Below are positions 44,425-56,205 of a stretch of DNA of 64,000 nucleotides, in pieces (position 1 is the stretch's first letter; each line of letters begins with the position of its first letter). The translations under genes were made by a program, and so were the position numbers. The notes under the pieces are model-generated. The model ran no database searches. It was not told where the DNA came from and was given only the letters and a program-made list of their open reading frames with translations. The DNA lies in contig JBCNJP010000261.1 in NCBI GenBank assembly GCA_039602395.1, positions 1 to 64,000 on the forward strand, given 5' to 3'. The DNA comes from Deinandra increscens subsp. villosa (lineage: Eukaryota > Streptophyta > Magnoliopsida > Asterales > Asteraceae).

Positions 44425-44735
44425 CACTACTAATTGGCTTTTATTGATAAGCGAATTATGACACACTAATTTTATGACGCACAAATGTGTGTGTCATAGA
44501 AAACTATCATAATTTCTAAAATTCAAAGAATAGATGACGCACATTTTTGCTTGTCATTGGTCTCCTATCATAAAGGATAAAAAACACAGAATACACTTTA
44601 TTATAAATGTGGATCATCTCTGTTCCATCGCCTTATGTTTTTATCAAATACCTATTCCCACTCACAATTCACAAACTTACGTGTCATCCGACCCCCTTTA
44701 TGATGCGCATTGCACGCCATAAATGCCAGTTTTTC
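44425..44735 (+). mobile_element. Diverged CACTA-type end with subterminal repeats
   Basis: Starts CACTACTAATTGGC after ATT and is followed by several TGACGCACA / TGTGTGTCAT words in both orientations, as in subterminal regions of En/Spm (CACTA) elements. The words resemble those at 59265-59541 (TGACGCGCATTTTGCGCGTCA), which end TAGTAGTG. No transposase seen. Confidence 0.45.
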
Positions 44736-46562
44736 TAAGTTTAGAGGTTAGTGGTTGAAATCTCGTCCAACACCTTATCTACGTCCGAAGATGCAGATTT
44801 GAGACGTTTTAGCGATAACTCTCCACCGTTATTTTTCATGTGTTTCTCTTTTGCATGTAGAAGAGCAACTTTGATGCAGTAAACAATCATCCTTGAGACC
44901 ACGATATCGTTTTTGAATCCCTGAAGTACAGTGTCACACCCCAACCGACGGCGGAATTTACGTCGGGGCATGATGATTGTCCAAATGCTCATGACACTAA
45001 TTAAAGTCTCAATAATAATTCATTACCAAATTCCAAGTCTTACAGAAGGATCCAATACACATAACATAACATAAAGATAAAGTTTGATTTCATTAATCTA
45101 GGTCCAAAGCATCCTAGATGTTAGCATCAATCAAGTATGGCTCTAACCGCATTTCCTGTAACATGTATAAAAATAGAGAGTGTCAACTAAAATAGTTGGT
45201 GAATAAACATAGGGTTAAAATACATATAGTAGTATGTAAGCGATTCAAATGTCTGATGTAAACTCAAGCATGTATGAATAAACCAATATTGAATTTGCAT
45301 AATCAAACCTTGATGACTTGTACCATAACCCGAATGCCGTCTATACAGTCAAATTCAGGTCATAGCTAATTGTGATAGGTTTCAATCACCCAAATGCTGT
45401 CTATACAGTCAAATTTAGGTGGGTTGTCAGCCAATAGATCTATCATTGTTACCGTAGGCTTGTATGTTAATGATTACACTTGAAAGTTGAATTTTGCATA
45501 AAAACAACATAGTCTAACATATAGCATGTAATCACACATAGACATGAAATGAAATCGCATGGTTTGTAAATGAATAAAGATCTGATATTTGAATATGTAT
45601 ACATGTCACATCCCAAAACTTAAAAACGAAAGGGGATATGAATACTCACTTGATCAATAAGTGAAATATGAAAATAGTCCGAGTGATATGACGATGACAT
45701 ATGCGTGTCCAAAATTATATAAAGACACTTTAAGGTTTACTGATATAGGTCAAGTATGTAAGTCAACCATTTAGACTAGTCGAGTCTAGTTACGTGAGTT
45801 AACCCTTTTAACCGTTGGTGATAATTATTTGTGTTTGATATATGTATATTTATTCTACGAAAATAAATATAAGTGTATTTGAATATTCAAGTAAACGTGC
45901 TCTAGATTTACGAGTTATATTTGGAGTGAGTTGTATGAATGATATTTTCCAACTGAGTTGTTTATTTAGTTTATACAAAATATATAAAAACAGTTGCCTT
46001 TTATAAGTCAAAAGTCCCAATTTAGTTTATAAAATATACTTTATTAATGTTACAAATATTAGAGTCTTAACGGACATAACGGAGATCCGTTAGATCTAAT
46101 ATTTAATATAATTGAAGTAAGTGTAATAAATAAATTTGGGACACGTTTTAATGTAATAAAATTTCGTTTATGCAAATAAAATAAAACTATGAATATAAGT
46201 TTACTATAGAAATTTAATTTATGATTAACACACGAGGTGCTTCTATTTGAGGAGTATAAAATATTTAAGATTAGTATTTTTCTTTAGAGATTATAGTTAA
46301 CCTGAAGGCTCGACTAGTTCAAAATAACGACATAAAAAAATAATAACGAATGATTACTCACTTAAAGCAAGCAAGGAGAAGGAATATAGTAGGAGGATGC
46401 TGAATCCACTCGTGAGTCTTCAAAAGGTAGATAATTTCCTTCTGTCGTGGAATTGGAAGGAGAAATGGATATATCTTCGTGAGCGTTTTTGGGAGTAAGA
46501 AATGAGTTTGAGTGTGTTAATTTTTGGTCCAAGCATGCCGTATTTATACATGAAATTTTAGC

Positions 46563-46615
46563 TCTTGGTAATCCTTGGTAACACTTGGTAATCCTTGGTA
46601 ACACTTGGTAATCCT
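46563..46615. repeat. Short tandem repeat, CTTGGTAATC/ACACTTGGTA unit
   Basis: About five copies of a 10-11-bp word (CTTGGTAATC or CTTGGTAACA) in tandem. Non-coding. Confidence 0.7.
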
Positions 46616-47452
46616 TTAAATGTTTTATTTATAAAAAAAATCGATTTATAAAAACTATATTTTTTTATAATCTTTATTATTTTACCACCATTAATATATA
46701 GTGTTGGAGTTGTCAAATGATTATCACCATTGATTTCGTGAGTTGACTCGGGTATGACCTTAACATGCATCTTTCATTCTAATAAAGCAATAACTTGGGT
46801 GTCACATGTCATTTTTCTAGGGCATCCACCTAAGCTTCTCCACTTGTCAATACCCCACTCAATTTCAAATTTTCTTTATTTAAAAATTCAATTTTTCCAA
46901 TTTTAATATTTTAACTTTCTAAATCTAAAAGTCAACTTCAAATTTAATTAAAATTATTATAAATAGTTATTAATATTTATTAAGTATGTATATTTACTTA
47001 AATTATTTATTAACTAACCAAATTTACATAAATTATTAGAATTTTTTAATATTAAGAAATGTAACAATTAATTTTCGAATTTTCAATAATAGTTACTAAT
47101 ATTTTCAATAATAGTTACTAATATTTATTAATTAAAAATATTATATACTAGGGTGGTTGATCTATTCAATTAAAATACTAAAATGTCAAACACCCTTTTA
47201 TATTCTGAAAAATAAAATTTATTATTGTAATTCTTAACATCACTTTAAAGTAAACCATTAATCAATTTATTTCTCAAATGTGATATATGAAATACTCTAA
47301 TTTACTATATTTTATAAAAATGTAATATTTACTTAATTACTATAAAATTACTATTTGATATACTCTCGCAATTATATCATTCATAATTTTTCAATCTTAT
47401 ATCAATTATTTTTTTTTTCTAGTTATCTCATATTACGAATATTTAGTCAACC

Positions 47453-47479
47453 CGTGTAATACACGAGTTACTAACCTAG
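47453..47479 (+). mobile_element. Helitron 3' end
   Basis: Hairpin CGTGTAATACACG (47453-47465) followed by AGTTACTAACCTAG, then T. This is a canonical Helitron terminus. The 5' end was not located. Confidence 0.7.
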
Positions 47480-47483
47480 TAAC

Positions 47484-47521
<38 letters not shown>

Positions 47522-47745
47522 TACATATTAAATGAAACGAGGGTAAAAAATAGAATTTTATGATTTGCCTGAATAAATATTGAAATTACATGGATAACTG
47601 AATCGGGTCAGATTACAAATATAGAAAATAAACGAATGTCACATACAGCAAACTCTTTGATAGCTAAAGATAAAGAGACTAGCTATTCTACTCACCACTT
47701 GTCACAAAGGGCCGAAACAGCTCCATCTCCAATCTCCAATCTCCA

Positions 47746-48344
47746 TCTCCAATGATTAATATATGAAAAGATTTGAATCAGTAGTAATTTAAGAAAGAAA
47801 GTGTGTTTGAAAACCAAAAGAAAATTTTAATTCCAAGATGGTAAATTTCTATCAATTTGTGTGAACGTAAGCAATATATTGAATACTTGTAATGGGTTTA
47901 AGAAATTATGTGATGTTGCTTGGAGGATCATGAAACTCGTTGTTTGTAATTGTTACTCTTTGATAGTTTAGAGTTAATTTAATCAAATTTGAAGCAGAAA
48001 AATATGTTATATTCAATTAAATTTTTAAGTGTGAAGTATATATAACTAGCCTTTGAGGCTCTGTGTTACACGGTTTGAGGTTTCAAAGTCTTTTTCAAAT
48101 AATAACAATAATTATGTGCTCAATTTTTAAATGTTCTTAAATAATGAAAACTCAATCAGACACCTAAGTTTTATGGATGGAGAAATACATATATAAAAAA
48201 AATGTTTAAAAGTGATAAATTTTAATCAAAAGTCAAATTACTAAATAAAAAATAAAAATGTAATACTTAGTGATTGATTTAAAAAAACACACAAATATAT
48301 TAGAGTACCAATAATATTTTTATTTAATTTTTTTTAAATCTCAT
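47746..48344. other. AT-rich DNA leading to a Helitron end
   Basis: No gene. AACTAGCCTTTGAGGCTC near 48046 read on the minus strand ends in CTAG after a weak hairpin, so a second, decayed Helitron terminus in reverse orientation is possible. Confidence 0.35.
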
Positions 48345-48373
48345 CCGTGCGATGCACGGATATTAAAAACTAG
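48345..48373 (+). mobile_element. Helitron 3' end
   Basis: Hairpin CCGTGCGATGCACGG (48345-48359), then ATATTAAAAACTAG and T. It is close in sequence to the end at 24784-24812 (CCGTGCGTCGCACGG), so the same Helitron family. Confidence 0.8.
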
Positions 48374-48767
48374 TATTCATAAATACAAAATAATAAAATA
48401 AAATTACAATCATTACATGGGATGCTGGACACGAATCACTCCTCCTGTTCACATACTTTGTCCACTATTCCTCCTCCTCGAGTTTGTGGAGTTTGAAGAC
48501 TCAGTATAGGGGGGGGGGGGGGGGGGCTGGACTCGATATATGCGGAGCCAGACTCAGTTTATAAAACTTTTTCAGATGAACATGAACAGGATAAATATTA
48601 ACACTACGAAGCGAAAAATAGAAGAGGCCAGGACCCTCCCAGGCCCTATTCATTCCCCTCTTTATTAGATGCATGTAATGAACATTAAAAATAATAGACC
48701 TCTCACGAATTGAGTATGATAAATGTTACATATACGAATTTACTTATACTTGTAAAGTGATATAAAC
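48374..48767. other. NLR2 3' flank with G homopolymer
   Basis: Non-coding. A run of about 18 G lies near 48510-48526. No terminator or gene can be defined. Confidence 0.5.
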
Positions 48768-51542
48768 TTATGATGACAATTGAAGTTGCCTTGGATAGTC
48801 ACTTATTCTGATATCAGGAATGTGAGAAATTTTAGGCCAATCTACACCAGTCTCTTTTTCATACCTTTTATTGAGATGTCTACATGTGTTTATCACAAGA
48901 ATTTCCATATGCTTGAAACTTTGAATCTCATCCGGTAGAGACACCAAGTTGTCACAATTAATTAACTTTAGGACCTTGAGTTTTGGAAGATCAGATGGCA
49001 AGGAAACCAAATTGAGACAGTCATAAATGCGTAACTCTTGTAAACAAAGAAACATATTTGTGGCATCTCCTATCATGTTTTCCTCGTCTTCATGAAAACT
49101 CTTCAAAGAATGCATGTTCCACAACACAATGACCCTAAGATTTGGTAATCTCCCAAGTAATGGAATAAGCTCACACTCCTTGCATCTATAAAATAAAATT
49201 TCAACCAGATTGCTTAAATTAAGCATCCAACTTGGTGAAATAATCTTACCCATGTAGTGAGATATTTTCAGTTTTCTCAGACACAAATTTGGTTCTAGCC
49301 CCTCAAGAATCTCGTCATCACTGTCCTCTTTACTCTCGCTCTCCGACCAACTTAAGTGCAAAACCGATAGGTTTCTTTTGTAGTTGAGATTGGCACTCTT
49401 GGCCTCACTTAAACCTCTAACATTTTCAAGTCCGTTTATCAACAACTCTCCCTCAAGAAGATTTACATCCCCTAATTCCCCTATTTTGGCCCCATTCTCT
49501 TTTCCAACAGGAAACTTTGAAAGCATTCGGAGACTAGTTAAGTTTTTCACCCCTGATGGCAAATGCATGAGTGAAATACAACGATTGATGTCCAAACATT
49601 GAAGATTCGTCATGTATCTTAGGCCTTCAGGCAACTTATGCAACTTTCGACAAAAACACAAAACAAGCACTTGCAAGTTTTGTAGATAAATAATCGACTC
49701 GGGCAAAACTTCTATCATTGAGCCTGATAAATTCAAGTATCTTAGAAGTTTGAGTTTGCAAACCGATTTAGGAAGTGTTCTTAACTTAGGCAAATATAAC
49801 ACCCTTAGATACATGTGGTTGAGAATTTGGCTGATACGAGACTCGTTAATCTCTCCCAACATTAATATTGACCTTAATGATGTTAAGTTGCCGATATCAT
49901 GGGGCGGACAAAGAAAATCAGGGCATGATGAGCTCAAATGAAGCACCTCATTCGGTATTTCAACCTCCGTATGTGCAGGATCTATAACTAAACAATCATG
50001 CCTCATCACATGTCCCGCCATGTCATGCATCAGATCATGCATTTTATATCTATCAATATCGGGAACAACCTGGAAGAAAGACCTCCAAACCAAGCAATTA
50101 AATATTTCTTCCCCAAGCACATACAAGTCTATTTGTCCTCTGGGTGGAATGAAACCATTAACAACCCACAACTGAATCACCATATTTTTTTCCATTTTAT
50201 GGCCTTTAGGAAACAAGCAACAGTAAGCAAAACATATCTTTAAAAATGGTAGCAAGTTGTCGTAACTTAACTTTAAAGCAGTCAAGACCTTATTTTCTTG
50301 CAAGTTCCATATGATGTTGCCTTTCACACCTTCCCAATCTCTTGTACTTCTTTTCGACCACATTAAGCTACCTAAGGTCTTTATTGCCAAAGGTAGTCCT
50401 TTGCATTTCTCAACTATCTCTCTTCCAATATGTTCTAGCTCATTTATGCTATCCCCTTCTCTTCCTTCTGCAAACGCGAACTTCTTGAATAGTAACTATG
50501 AGTCCTCTTCTGACAAACACCCTAGATTATGTTGCAACTCGGGAACCTTAGCGAACATTTGACTAGCTGCGCGGGATCGTGTGGTCATCATAACAATACT
50601 TCCTTCTGCCCCACAACTTAATGTTTTACATAATTCTTCCCACTCTTTCTTTTCACTATCTTCTATCCAAACATCATCAAGTACAATTAAAATTTTCTTC
50701 CCTCTCAACTTGCTTTGTAAGGACTCTTGCAAAACATCTAGACTTGTAAGTGTACACTCACATTTATTTATGGATGTAATGATTCCTTTTATTATCTGTT
50801 TATGTTGGAAGTTTTCCGAAACAAAAATCCAACATTTCAACTCGAAATATTGATTTACCCTTTCATGGTTATAGACTAATTGAGCTAGAGTAGTCTTTCC
50901 AACACCTCCCATACCCCATATACCATAAACCCGTATCTCACCATTTTCATGTTTTCCAACATCTTTGTCACATATCTTTTCTGTTACCATCTCCATCTCT
51001 TCATTTCTTCCTATGATAAGTAAGGAATCATGTATTAGCGAGCTTGTTTCTCTATTTGGCATCTCACTTGCAACATTCACATCTACTTGACTTAAGTCAA
51101 CATGGGTTGATCTCAATAATCCTAACTCAGATCTCCTAGATTTTATGGCATCTAGTTTTCTTCTTATGTTTTTAACTTTATGAGCAATCCTAACACGGAA
51201 CATAAGTTGATTATGATTGAAGGACATGAAAGATCTTACCATGTGTTTGATGCCTCTTTGTTTGTATAGACTTTGTAGCAAAGCTTCAGTCGAAATTTCG
51301 TCCAACACGTTTTCTACCTTCAAGCATACCGATCTAAGACTCGTAAGCCATAAGTCTACCTCCTTTTCCTTGATACGTTTCTGTTGTGCATCTTCAAGAA
51401 CAGCTTGAATTCTAGTGAAATCTTCCTTGAGACTCAAAATATCTCTCTTAAACCCCCAAAGTAGATCGAACTCTTTGAAAACTTCAGAAGTGAGTCTTTC
51501 CACCACCTCCGTCACAAAAGCCCCAACAGCCACATCTCCCAT
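48768..51542 (-). pseudogene. NLR2: CC-NB-ARC-LRR gene with one premature TAG
   Basis: A single collinear frame of 925 codons starting MGDVAVGAFVTEVVERL. Domains: Rx-type CC (about 1-165, with LLWGFKRDI and VLDEIST), P-loop GMGGVGKTT near 206-217, RNBS-A FELKCWIFVSENF, kinase-2 ILIVLDDVW near 283-291, RNBS-B MMTTRSR, GLPL near 379-389, RNBS-D CFAYCCLFPKG, MHD (YKMHDLMHDMAG) near 495-505, then LRRs to SDYPRQLQLSS. All NB-ARC motifs are normal. The only lesion is TAG at 50496-50498 (codon 349), where NLR1 and NLR3 have TGG (Trp): a single transition. The product would be a truncated CC-NB protein of 348 residues. It could be a null allele, a truncated signalling form, or a base error. Confidence 0.9.
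50894..50915 (-). promoter_or_regulatory. Possible miR482/2118 target site in NLR2 P-loop
   Basis: The plus strand TCTTTCCAACACCTCCCATA resembles miR482/2118 family sequences as I recall them, with a few mismatches. Targeting of this position in NLR transcripts, with phased siRNA production, is established for the family; for this gene it is inference. Confidence 0.4.
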
Positions 51543-51870
51543 GATTACTATTTCAAAATACTAGAATCTGAAGTAAGTATTTGTGTATGTTTCTACTTTC
51601 TAAACCAAATTAAGCAAGAAAGTGGGAAACGTAAAAAGTCAACTTAATTAGCTGTTTCTTGTCCATGTACAACTTGCACATAAAATGTTATCTAAACAGT
51701 TTTGTTTGTTAATGAACCAACGTTGCATATGAAAAGGAAAAAGATAATCTTTTATTATTTATATATATTTGAGCAGCCTCACACTTGTATATTTATATAT
51801 TATATAACCATCAAATACTCTAAAGATTATGAAAATTTTAGCACCATCTGATGGAGAACTTTAATTTAAT
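51543..51870 (-). promoter_or_regulatory. NLR2 5' region
   Basis: Shares the AGCTGTTTCTTGTCCA...ATGAAAAGGAAAA block and CAGCCTCACACTTGTA with the NLR1 upstream region, but has one copy of the first block rather than two. No exact start site can be set. Confidence 0.5.
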
Positions 51871-52370
51871 ATACATGGAAATTTATCATAAACTAGAATT
51901 TTGCTCGCATGTTATGACGAAATAATTGTAAAAACTAATGTGTTAAAATGGAAACTTCATGTGTTCGTTATTCTATATGTGACAAGAAAATAGGGGTTTT
52001 AGGATGACTCAGGAAGGTTTTCTTATATTTGATGGGTTTTCTTCTAAGATTGGTTTTCGGGTCATATATACAGAGAGAATTAGAAATATTAAAAGTAACC
52101 GTCTTATTTTGAAATTAATAAATTATTTATATTTAAATTATTTTCTTTAGAAATCTCGTTTTAATAAAGTTTATATCAGCATGTTAAGATTTTTTTTTTT
52201 GCCGAATACTGTGTATTTATATGTTATGAAATGCAACTTTAAGTTGAACTGTGAAAGAATGTAGTAGTTACCACTTAGAGTCATGTACATGAAGAAAATC
52301 TCTCATAAAAGGTGAATCGTTTGGGAGTAAAACTAATAGAATATATGTTTTTTGCTCGTACATTCACTCC
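51871..52370. other. AT-rich intergenic DNA
   Basis: No coding frame. May contain the unlocated 5' end of the gene-fragment Helitron that ends at 58258. Confidence 0.35.
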
Positions 52371-52744
52371 ACAAAATTGATTGCCGCTTCCATCACTTCA
52401 CATTCTCTCCATTCAAACCCTAATCTCAGCTTCACTCAACACAAAATCGATTCCCGCTTATATTCTCTCCATTGAAACTCTGGATCTTCAATTTTTCACA
52501 ATTCTGAATTCCCTATCGTGAATTCTCCATGGTAATTCTCCTCAAGCCCTAAACGCTTCCCCTCTCTTTCTCCTCAATTACTCTATCTCCACCGTTGCCA
52601 CCAATACCAGGTAATAACATCAACATCTGCCCAATCTGTTCAATTTCGCACTTCCCCTTTTTCCCTCCTCCCTCGTTCATCGAAAACCCTAGATTTCATT
52701 ACTCACAACCACCATAAAACAACGATTACCATCATCACCGACCT

Positions 52745-52899
52745 CCTTTCCCTAATCATCAGACCTCGTTATTATTTCTATCCTCGTGATGGTAGACGAC
52801 CTACGTGGCACGACAGTAATCCTAACCTAAATATGAGTCCGTATGGTGGCATCGCCGGAAATCATAATAATCATCATCCAATAGATGGATTTGCGTCTG
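52745..52899 (+). pseudogene. Captured exon with RYYFYPRDGRRPTWHDSN
   Basis: An open frame of about 50 codons (RYYFYPRDGRRPTW, then NLNMSPYGGIAGNHNNHHP, IDGFASG) ends at a good donor TCTG|GTAAGT at 52899/52900. Preceded by CT-rich UTR-like DNA from about 52380. Protein-like composition, rich in N, H and P. Family not recognised. Confidence 0.45.
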
Positions 52900-54048
52900 G
52901 TAAGTCATCGCTTCCTTTGCTTCCTCCTTCACCAACTCAAATCACGTCTACTTCCTTGGCTAATTCCAAAATCAAATTGATCGTTAGTTAACATGTAGTA
53001 GCAGCAACAGCAGAGGGAACGAAGTTTTCTTATGTGGGAGAAGGTCGTTTTTAGCAACAATCTCCACCGCTCTTATCCCAATTCACCATTCCAATGCCTC
53101 AAATTTCGTTTCTGATGATCCCATGGTACCTACTTTCATATTAAGGGTGTTAATTGTGCCACGATTTTAGGGCTTTTGTTGATTAATTAGGCAGTTTATG
53201 ATACGATGGTAGATAATGATCCAAATGATACTTTGATTGATAACATTCACTTTGATTGATAAGTAACTTGCTGCATAATCTGTTAATTCAGCTTTTCTTG
53301 ATTGTTAATTACAAACTGATGTAGAGCCCAAGCACACATTGTAAAGAAAGTAAACTCAAAGGAAAGTTACTTAATATTCCATGTCCAAAATAATGCATCA
53401 AACCCTGTTTCTGTAAGGAAATTCTAAATTTGGCAGTTTTTTTCCAAATTATCTGACAATCAAAGTAAAAAACTGAAATTAAGCTTCTAAGATTATGCCT
53501 AAATTCACGCAGTCAAAGAGTTAAGCATCTTAGGTAAAAAAAAATAAAAATAGAAACCGCCTTGGCAGCTGGGCCAAACCGCCTACGTCCGTTTGCTACA
53601 AGAGTCTTGTTGAGGCCTTTCCGTGGACTGCTTATGAGCCCCGTGACTCCTCTCGTAGCCCAAGTTATGTTCCTATAAAGTTTGGGCTTCCTCAACCCGG
53701 TTTGTCAATTTCTAGTTGGTCCATATACATGTCTACAAGTTCTTAATCAGCTCCTCATCACAAGTCGTGTAGCTTTTTTCTGTATTTACAATGCCTAAGG
53801 AATTTTAAAGGGATTTAATGTCTTTTGAAGGCTGTGTTGAACAGGGTTCACCCTTGTAGAAACCAGGGTCGGTGAGCCAAGCCAAACCCCGATGGCACAA
53901 CGGAAGCGGATCGGAGACTTTGTGAGCTTCGTCTTTGTAGAACAAATAAACACCAAGAAGAACATAATGAACCGGATCTTCAACAATGGTGTTGTGAGAT
54001 GTGATGATGATGATGAGGATAAAATAGAAGTAGTGACGAACAAGATAA
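52900..54048. other. Intron-like and unassigned DNA
   Basis: 53540-53700 is GC-richer and open on the minus strand for about 60 codons (KLYRNITWATRGVTGLIS...). 53795-54043 has a minus-strand frame of 82 codons. Neither has recognisable motifs, and I do not call them genes. Confidence 0.35.
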
Positions 54049-56205
54049 TGTAGAGATAATCATTGATGAAGTTGAACGATTACAAGTTTACCTACACCAC
54101 TCATGCTAGGTTCATGAACAAGTGTTCATGAACCCACACAACTTCAAAGATACATGACTAAGCTCTCTCACTCATACACTCATACATGCTTAGTCTTTCA
54201 CATGAGAAAGACTATATATACTAACCTAACAATGGCAAACTAGTAAATAACCAACAACTAGTCTAGTGACAAAATAAATAATGTTACAATGAATAATAAA
54301 GTCACTAATGCCATGTCTTCGGTTAATGAGAGTCTCGAGTCATGAACTTCACCGTGTTGTGCGAACGGTCAAACGGTAAGTGGTACGTTGAGTTTCATCT
54401 AACCAAATCTCGAACTTGTCGAACTCGGAAATTCCCAACAATCTCCCCTTATTTGGTTGATGAACAAGCGGATCAATAACTCAACTCTTGTGACAATCGG
54501 TTCCCTTGTATTCTTGCAACTTGACTTCAATAAGATCTTCATACGATTTCAAATCTTTCATTTAACCATTCTCCTTTGTTAAGCTCCCCCTATGAAGAAG
54601 AGTTGTTCTTCTTCTAGCCTTTTCCGCAAAGCCCATAGGGTGTTTACCAAAATTTAACAAAACACACTACGTTTAAGGATGACACCATCATCCTAAGTGT
54701 GGTTAAAGGTAAACAAGATAAAGGATCAAGGATAAATTTGAGATTCAATTCCATAATTCAACCGTCTTGTGAATACCAAACCGATGCTTCACTTCAAAGA
54801 TAGTACCACTTCAAATAAATTACTTCAACAAGTCATAAGCTTCTAACTTTGCCTTCGTTTTTACCATCACGGTTATGGCTCAAGGACTCTTCAAAAGCTA
54901 GAACTTAATCCAACAATAGCAAACAAATATCTTCAATGTAGAAAAAGATCCAAATTTGTGCACATTCTTCAATTTTCAACCCACTTCTAAACACGTCTGC
55001 TTATAACGAAGAGCGTCTCAAATAGAAAAATAATTTGATTTCTACAAGTGTACCTTAGTTATACACCAATTTGTTGCGATGGACATTAATGACTCACACC
55101 CCGTTGACTTGTAGTAATTTTGGCAAGTGTTCCGGACTAACTGGTGCACCAAGTGACTTCCTTTGGAAGTTTTTCAAGTTCCCTTGGAACTTTTAAGTTC
55201 CATAGGAACTTTCTCCCTTAGAAAATTTTTCACTGAAGAGTTCCCTAGGAACTTTTAGGTTACTCCTGAACTTTTCCCTTAGAAAAATTTAAGTTCTCTC
55301 GGAACTATCAGGTTACTCCGGAACTTTTAGTTCCCTAGGAACTTTTTCCTTAGAAAAAATTTCAGTAACTTTTAGTTCCCTAGGAACTTTTTCCTTAGAA
55401 AAAATTTCAGTTCCTCCGGAACTTTTAGTTCCCTAGGAACTTTTTCCTTAGAAAAAATTTCAGTTCCTCCGGAACTTTTAATTCCCTAGGAACTTTTTCC
55501 TTAGAAAAATTTTCAGTTCCTCTGGAACTTTTAATTCCCTAGGAACTTTTTCCTTAGAGAAAAAAAAATTCTTTCAAATTTTTTTTTTGTCACAGAACAG
55601 AGTTATGCCGGATGTCAACATGTTGAAATAACCCATTTTCTCTCGATTAAGAACCCGTAAAAACTCGGTGTTACAAGCTGCAGTCTTGTGAGTTTTTATT
55701 CTTCCATCACTTTGTTAAAAGATAATTAACAATAAACATCAACAATATAAATCTGTCATTTTGACTAAAAGGTTGAGTGTTTGGGTGAGGAGAGAGAAAG
55801 TACAAAAGGTTCATGTAGAGATAATCATTGATGAAGTTGAACGATTACAAGTTTACCTACAGCACTCATGCTAGGTTCATGAACAAGTGTTCATGAACCC
55901 ACACAACTTCACAGATACATGACTAAGCTCTCTCACTCATACACTCATACATGCTTAGTCTTTCACATGAGAAAGACTATATATACTAACCTAACAATGG
56001 CAAACTAGTAAATAACCAACAACTAGTCTAGTGACAAAATAAATAATACTACAATGAATAATAAAGTCACTAATGCCATGTCTTCGGTTAATGAGAGTCT
56101 CGAGTCATGAACTTCACCGTGTTGTGCGAATGGTCAAACGGTAAGTGGTACGTTGAGTTTCATCTAACCAAATCTCGAACTTGTCGAACTCGGAAATTCC
56201 CAACA
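54049..56205 (-). mobile_element. Small non-autonomous LTR element
   Basis: Two 392-bp direct repeats (54049-54440, 55814-56205) with about five differences by eye. On the minus strand they start TGTTGGGAATTTCC and end ATTATCTCTACA, and the polypurine-like AATAAGGGGAGAT directly precedes the left LTR, so the element reads leftward. The 1.37-kb interior has no coding capacity and holds a palindromic tandem array. The flanks (GATAA and ACCCT) do not match, so no target duplication: rearrangement or recombination at one end is likely. Confidence 0.8.
55241..55565. repeat. Palindromic 53-54-bp tandem array
   Basis: Six copies of TTCCCTAGGAAC, the last four spaced 53-54 bp, alternate with AGTTCCTCCGGAACTT and with CCTTAGAAAAA-TTTCAG. 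Each unit has two near-palindromes, so single strands could fold into a row of hairpins. Confidence 0.85.

Larger units (their letters stand above)
44932..47643. mobile_element. TG...CA element with TACAG target duplication
   Basis: Starts TGTCACACCCCAACCG and ends GAATGTCACA; TACAG is present at 44927-44931 and 47644-47648. The length of 2712 bp, TG/CA ends and 5-bp duplication fit a solo LTR or an LTR-like element, with younger DNA nested inside (a Helitron end at 47479 and a TA block). Two diverged copies of a block with GTCTATACAGTCAAATT lie at about 45335 and 45392. The minus-strand frame near 46362-46770 is low-complexity (a CTTGGTAATCC tandem repeat) and not called as a gene. Confidence 0.75.
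44741..47745 (-). pseudogene. NLR relic: start of a CC domain split by a 2.7-kb insertion
   Basis: The minus strand from about 47745 reads a GDGAVSAL start and an AIKEF block resembling the first residues of NLR1 and NLR2. After 47644 it is interrupted, and the sequence resumes at 44931 with LQGFKNDI, HAKEKHMKNNGGEL, LKRLKSASSDVDKVLDEIS. If the inserted DNA and one TACAG copy are ignored, the join falls in frame at the KEF/LQGFKND position, matching KEFDLLWGFKRD in NLR2. Early stops are present, and the gene ends soon after DEIST, next to the CACTA-type end. It is only the first third of a CC domain. Confidence 0.8.

Noticed and set aside
46362..46770. Two overlapping minus-strand frames of 70-80 codons
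   Set aside because: Built on a CTTGGTAATC tandem repeat inside the TACAG-flanked element; low complexity.
48505..48530. Long G run as a possible G-quadruplex element
   Set aside because: Single homopolymer, prone to sequencing error, with no conserved copy or gene context to give it a role.
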